NCBI GenBank assembly: GCA_964639765.1 | Contig: CAZXEN010000045.1 | Coordinates: 1 to 9,828 of the forward strand | DNA length: 9,828 nucleotides | Direction of reading: 5' to 3' | Source of the DNA: Scybalousia_A sp964639765 | GTDB lineage: Bacteria; Bacteroidota; Bacteroidia; Bacteroidales; P3 | Part shown: positions 7,631 to 9,828 of the stretch, piece after piece | Position numbering within the stretch: position 1 is the first letter of the stretch | Layout: every line of letters begins with the position of its first letter | Notes under the pieces: generated by a model | Seen by the model: only the letters and a program-made list of their open reading frames with translations | Told to the model about the DNA's origin: nothing | Database searches by the model: none | Made by a program: the position numbers and the translations under genes

Positions 7631-7686
7631 AACCAAAAATAAATAGGACGGGAAAACTTTTCCGTCCTGTTTTGCAAAATAAATAT
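7631..7686. repeat. Left 56-bp direct repeat flanking the ADP-ribosyltransferase cassette
   Basis: This copy pairs with 8732-8785. Both run from AACCAAAAATAAA through a hairpin (AGGACG...CGTCCT) to TTTTGCAAAATAAATAT. They differ by two substitutions and one 2-base gap, giving 52 identical of 54 aligned positions. The conserved part extends well beyond the hairpin on both sides, so the similarity is not merely two terminators of the same kind. This copy begins 15 bases after the spt stop codon. Confidence 0.9.
7645..7674 (+). terminator. Terminator after spt (in left repeat)
   Basis: AGGACGG (7645-7651) pairs with CCGTCCT (7662-7668), extended by AAAA/TTTT with a bulged G, and followed by GTTTTG. 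It lies 29 bases after the spt stop and probably ends the rpiB-lutB-deoC-spt transcript. The short T-run makes it moderate in strength. Confidence 0.7.
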
Positions 7687-7796
7687 TAGTATTATAAAAA
7701 TAATATGTGTATTTGCAACGTTACCTATATAAGTATAATTCTTTGTATTGTAATTGTAGTAAAGTGAAAACACAGGAAAATAACATAAAAGGTTTA

Positions 7797-8054
7797 ATGT
7801 CTGATAACGGTTTTTCGTATCCATCTCATGAAGAGTTACGCAATATCTTTGCAGCCTCATGTGTTGAGTCTGTTGCTATAGCTTTAGGGGCAACAACTGC
7901 AGATATATATAGACGAATGAAGGCTGTTAATCTTTTTGCAGACTTAATATACCCCTGTTACGAGACTCTACATACTCAAAGCAGAAATATTGTTACTGAA
8001 GATATACTTGAAGCCTTGCATCGCAGAGAATCAAAAAAAGGAATAATCATATGA
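7797..8054 (+). CDS. Small DUF3791-like protein, possible antitoxin partner
   Basis: An 85-aa acidic-to-neutral helical protein. The ATG at 7797 is preferred over an in-frame GTG at 7707, because the extra 30 residues (YLQRYLYKYNSLYCNC and so on) look like translated non-coding DNA. The recognisable part is residues 23-78: VESVAIALG, DIYRRM, then IYPCYETLHTQS and VTEDILEALHRRE. The Y-x-x-LHTQS...ED pattern is what I associate with DUF3791. The stop overlaps the next start as ATGA (8051-8054), so translation is coupled to the ADP-ribosyltransferase-like gene. Small proteins of this type sit beside DUF3990 genes, which makes an antitoxin or chaperone role plausible but unproven. The 110-base leader (7687-7796) shows no perfect TAnnTTTG; TGTATTTG at 7708-7715 is one base off. 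Confidence 0.72.
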   Translation: MSDNGFSYPSHEELRNIFAASCVESVAIALGATTADIYRRMKAVNLFADLIYPCYETLHTQSRNIVTEDILEALHRRESKKGIII

Positions 8055-8533
8055 TTGTTTATCATGGAGGAACAGAGATTATAGAATATCCCGATGTAAA
8101 AAGAGGGCGCCGTGGTTTGGATTTTGGTCATGGTTTTTATGTTACTGATATAAAACAGCAGGCAGAGTTATGGGCAGAACGTATGTCCCGCATTCGTCTT
8201 AGAGATGGAATAGTTAATGTATATAATTTAGATTTGCAGAAAGCAAAAACAAAGTACTCATATCGTCAATATAAAGAATATGATGTTGATTGGCTTAACT
8301 TTATTGTTGCAAACAGATTAAATACAAGTACAATTGAGCAATACGATATTATTGAAGGCGGAGTTGCTAACGACAGGGTTATTGATACTGTTGAAGCCTA
8401 TATGTCAAATATGATGTCTCTTGATTTGGCTTTGCAGAACTTGTCTTTACACAAGACAAATAATCAATTATGTATTTGCAATCAAGAGCTTGTTAAAGAT
8501 TGTTTGTTCTTTGTTGAATCCTATAAAATTTAA
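8051..8533 (+). CDS. DUF3990-like protein with ADP-ribosyltransferase fold, probable toxin
   Basis: A 160-aa protein without signal peptide or membrane segment. The N terminus MIVYHGGTEII followed by RGLDFGHGFYVTD, QAELWAER (37-44), DWLNFIVANR (80-89), YDIIEGGVANDRV (98-110) and NQLCICNQELV is the DUF3990 pattern as I know it. Read as a PARP-like ADP-ribosyltransferase, the H-Y-[E/Q] triad would be H5, Y30 and Q139. The strand around Q139 resembles the NEYIVY strand of PARP1 but with Gln in place of the catalytic Glu. An enzyme with this fold would transfer ADP-ribose from NAD to a target; the target is unknown. It is coupled to the gene before it (4-base overlap) and lies 6 bases before the gene after it. 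The fold is inferred from motifs, and toxicity from gene context only. Confidence 0.75.
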   Translation: MIVYHGGTEIIEYPDVKRGRRGLDFGHGFYVTDIKQQAELWAERMSRIRLRDGIVNVYNLDLQKAKTKYSYRQYKEYDVDWLNFIVANRLNTSTIEQYDIIEGGVANDRVIDTVEAYMSNMMSLDLALQNLSLHKTNNQLCICNQELVKDCLFFVESYKI

Positions 8534-8539
8534 ATTAAT

Positions 8540-8743
8540 ATGTTAAGTCCTTTATTGATGTGGAATAAAATAGGTCGTATAGTAACTATAATATCAAAAG
8601 AAATGAATATCAGTTCAGAACAGGCTTTGGATATGTTCTACCTTTCAAGAACCAATGAACTGATGCGAGATACTTTTATTAAGCTATATACTTTCAGTGA
8701 TAAATATTTAGCAGATGAAATAATAAAAGAAAACCAAAAATAA
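8540..8743 (+). CDS. Small helical protein, third gene of the cassette (possibly DUF3791-like)
   Basis: A 67-aa protein predicted to be all-helical. Visible pattern: WNKIGRIVTIISKEMNIS (8-25), SEQALDMFYLSRTNELM (26-42), LYTFSDKYLADEIIKE (49-64). The form IS-x-x-x-AL-x-x-FY-x-S recurs in small proteins encoded next to DUF3990 genes, and I would place it near DUF3791, without certainty. It starts 6 bases after the ADP-ribosyltransferase-like gene, so the three genes form one transcript. Its last three codons and stop (AAC CAA AAA TAA) lie inside the right direct repeat, so the repeat boundary cuts the gene. It may be a second antitoxin or a partner for complex formation. Confidence 0.68.
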   Translation: MLSPLLMWNKIGRIVTIISKEMNISSEQALDMFYLSRTNELMRDTFIKLYTFSDKYLADEIIKENQK

Positions 8744-8785
8744 ACAGGACGAAAAATTTTCCGTCCTGTTTTGCAAAATAAATAT
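8732..8785. repeat. Right 54-bp direct repeat flanking the cassette
   Basis: This is the second copy of the repeat at 7631-7686, in the same orientation. Together the two copies bracket about 1045 bp holding exactly the three-gene cassette. The copy begins inside the last codons of the third cassette gene and ends 4 bases before the stop codon (8790-8792) of the convergent zinc-motif reading frame. Confidence 0.9.
8745..8770. terminator. Bidirectional terminator at the cassette end
   Basis: CAGGACG (8745-8751) pairs perfectly with CGTCCTG (8762-8768) around an A/T loop. TTTTG follows on the plus strand, and on the minus strand the stem is followed by TTTATTTTT. It would end both the cassette transcript and the convergent zinc-motif gene. 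The outer C-G pair replaces a weaker T-G pair in the left copy, so the stem is retained. Confidence 0.75.
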
Positions 8786-8789
8786 GAGA

Positions 8790-9032
8790 TTATTCGTAAG
8801 AACTTCTCTGTTTTGTTATACTACCTTTTCCGTTACAGAATTTACATCTTCCATTGCCATAACAAGAACTACAACGCCTGTCATTTCCAATGCTACCGAA
8901 ATTTGATACTAATCTACTTCCATTGCAAATATGACAATCTCCTGTGGCATAACATGTATTGCAAGAAACCTCTTCAGTATAGAATCTCCATTTTTTGTGA
9001 TGTTGAGGATTAGGAACAGGACTTGGATCATC
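8790..9032 (-). pseudogene. In-frame continuation of the zinc-motif gene after a TAA
   Basis: On the minus strand the frame of the 93-aa gene continues directly past its TAA (9033-9035) for 80 further codons, to a TAA at 8790-8792. The continuation begins DDPSPVPNPQHH and contains CNTCYATG, CHICNGS, CSSCYGNG and CKFCNGKG, the same DnaJ-type CxxC motif style as the part before the stop. It has no Met, Val or Leu start codon near its beginning, so it is not a separate gene. The simplest reading is a single 174-codon gene broken by a nonsense mutation (for example GAA to TAA). Stop readthrough or a base error are the alternatives. Confidence 0.65.
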
Positions 9033-9314
9033 TTAATCTATCAAGATATAAATATTGTAATAACCTGTACCAGAACACTTACTACATTTTGTATTCTCAT
9101 AATATGTGAACATGCTAAAATTTCTTTCTTGACTTCGTACAAAGCCTGTTCCATGGCAAACACTGCATTCTTGACTTCCAGGAGGAATTGTTTTGCGTTT
9201 AGGGCGAGAGCAGGAATTATCTCCCAAAACAACTGTCCCTAAAAGGATTATTGCAATAATTCCGAAAAAACCATACACGATATATTGAAACCAATTTTCT
9301 GAAAAATCACTCAT
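9033..9314 (-). CDS. Membrane-anchored protein with DnaJ-type CxxC zinc motifs, truncated by an in-frame stop
   Basis: This 93-aa product has a short N terminus, one hydrophobic segment at about 10-30 (YIVYGFFGIIAIILLGTVVL), then a soluble tail with CSVCHGTG (C50, C53) and CSKCSGTG (C77, C80). The CxxCxGxG form is that of the DnaJ cysteine-rich domain, where two such pairs bind one zinc ion. The segment most likely anchors the protein in the inner membrane. The natural protein was probably about 173 aa, since four more CxxC pairs follow in frame after the stop. It is convergent with the cassette and shares its terminator. No J-domain is present, so a chaperone function cannot be claimed. Confidence 0.65.
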   Translation of the reverse strand: MSDFSENWFQYIVYGFFGIIAIILLGTVVLGDNSCSRPKRKTIPPGSQECSVCHGTGFVRSQERNFSMFTYYENTKCSKCSGTGYYNIYILID

Positions 9315-9380
9315 TATTTTATTAATTTTAATATTTATATCCGTTAAAATTATTTACTCTTTTTTTGTCTTTTCTCATTG

Positions 9381-9388
9381 CAAAATTA
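9381..9388 (-). promoter_or_regulatory. Probable promoter (-7 box) of the zinc-motif gene
   Basis: The minus strand reads TAATTTTG, matching TAnnTTTG, 66 bases upstream of the ATG at 9314 and pointing toward it. It is followed by CAATGAGAAAAG. No -33 element is obvious. Confidence 0.45.
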
Positions 9389-9432
9389 TATATAATTGCT
9401 GTGGTGTTTAGTAAAATAATGTCATAGGTGTT

Positions 9433-9460
9433 TTCTCAAAATGAGAAGAATTTATTCTCA
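9433..9460. promoter_or_regulatory. Possible operator: TTCTCA half-sites
   Basis: TTCTCA (9433-9438) and TGAGAA (9442-9447) form a perfect 6-bp inverted repeat with a 3-base centre. A third TTCTCA copy is at 9455-9460. The group lies between the HTH regulator gene and the -7 box of the zinc-motif gene, where a repressor or activator could bind. With only a short stem and no T-run it is a poor terminator. Assignment to the neighbouring HTH protein is inference. Confidence 0.35.
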
Positions 9461-9526
9461 CCTTGTTTATGATAGAATTTATAACACAGATAATTATAAA
9501 TTAATCAGTAGGTTAGTATAATACAA

Positions 9527-9745
9527 TTAAGAATTATCTTTATAGTTAGAGTATTCTTCGGATAAATCTTTGAAAAAATCATGATTCATAGCCATGGAAA
9601 TGCGTTTCAATAGTTCTGTATCAATATATTCTCTTTTGAATATATTATAGATATTTCTTCTGTCACAGTTTATTTGCTTTGCAAGCCAAATGACACTGTA
9701 CCTATTTTCTTTCAAAACTTCTTCTATATGTTTACCGATGTGCAT
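9527..9745 (-). CDS. Small XRE-like helix-turn-helix regulator
   Basis: A 72-aa protein that is almost entirely a DNA-binding domain. It runs MHIGKHIEEVLKENRYS, then the helix-turn-helix WLAKQINCDRRNIYNIFKR (about 20-38), then DTELLKRISMAMNHDFFKDLSEE. This is the common small Bacteroidetes XRE-type regulator, with a single domain and no sensor or enzyme part. It starts with ATG at 9745 after an A-rich leader (AATAGAAGAAA). It is on the same strand as the zinc-motif gene, 212 bases upstream of it. The 83 bases to the window edge hold no recognisable gene. Its target is unknown; the TTCTCA sites at 9433-9460 are candidates. Phage, element and chromosomal loci all carry such proteins, so it does not by itself prove mobility. 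Confidence 0.8.
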   Translation of the reverse strand: MHIGKHIEEVLKENRYSVIWLAKQINCDRRNIYNIFKREYIDTELLKRISMAMNHDFFKDLSEEYSNYKDNS

Positions 9746-9828
9746 TTTCTTCTATTATAAAACAAAATCGTGAACTTTTTATCATTTGCTCCTTGAGGTC
9801 CTAAACTTACCATACACAACAAATTTAC

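Noticed and set aside
7671..7680. TTTTGCAAAA palindrome in both repeats as a recombinase core or promoter.
   Set aside because: A 10-bp AT-rich palindrome is common here; neither strand gives an exact TAnnTTTG box and no recombinase gene is in the window.
7707..7796. Longer 115-aa form of the first cassette protein, starting at GTG 7707.
   Set aside because: The added 30 residues are Tyr/Asn/Lys-rich with no family-like pattern and cover what should be the promoter region. The ATG at 7797 gives a compact 85-aa protein that fits the family size.
7631..8785. CRISPR array or integron cassette array.
   Set aside because: Only two repeat copies exist, 1.1 kb apart, with genes between them. No cas gene, integron integrase or attC-type R/L core is visible.
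9746..9828. End of another minus-strand gene, or a TAAATTTG promoter at 9820-9827 for the HTH gene.
   Set aside because: Only 83 bases are visible. Short open frames there end by stops and match nothing I recognise, and the -7-like 8-mer alone at the edge is not enough.

Overview
The window looks like chromosomal DNA from an AT-rich member of the Bacteroidota, most likely Bacteroidales. The spacers are very AT-rich and the genes are preceded by A-rich leaders rather than Shine-Dalgarno sequences. There is a typical Bacteroidetes -7 box (TAnnTTTG) before rpiB. A serine palmitoyltransferase of the Bacteroides type is present; I recognise these families from memory, as no search was possible.

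Layout, left to right. (1) 1-1650: a GC-rich inverted repeat at the edge, then pepD (Xaa-His dipeptidase, M20 family) with a strong terminator. (2) 1757-3425, minus strand: a secreted DUF6973-like protein and nadA (quinolinate synthase). nadA has no usable ATG/GTG/TTG start for its full length and probably starts at an ATT. (3) 3426-3921: a roughly 0.5 kb, extremely AT-rich divergent spacer. It holds a cluster of DnaA-box-like 9-mers, so it is a candidate replication origin or a repeat-type operator. (4) 3922-7615, plus strand: a tight operon of rpiB, a short LutB-like iron-sulfur LUD protein, deoC and spt. It combines pentose/deoxyribose phosphate metabolism with the first step of sphingolipid synthesis.

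(5) 7631-8785 is the most unusual part. A three-gene cassette (small DUF3791-like protein, DUF3990-like ADP-ribosyltransferase-fold protein, second small helical protein) lies between two near-identical direct repeats of 54-56 bp. Each repeat contains a terminator hairpin. The layout suggests a toxin-antitoxin-like module that entered between spt and its neighbour by recombination at, or duplication of, a terminator. No recombinase is present.

(6) 8790-9745, minus strand: a membrane-anchored protein with DnaJ-type CxxC zinc motifs, whose reading frame is cut by an in-frame TAA but continues with four more CxxC pairs, and a small XRE-like HTH regulator. Between them are inverted half-sites that could be an operator.

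The metabolic genes in the left two thirds look like core genome. The stretch from about 7630 to the right end looks accessory.
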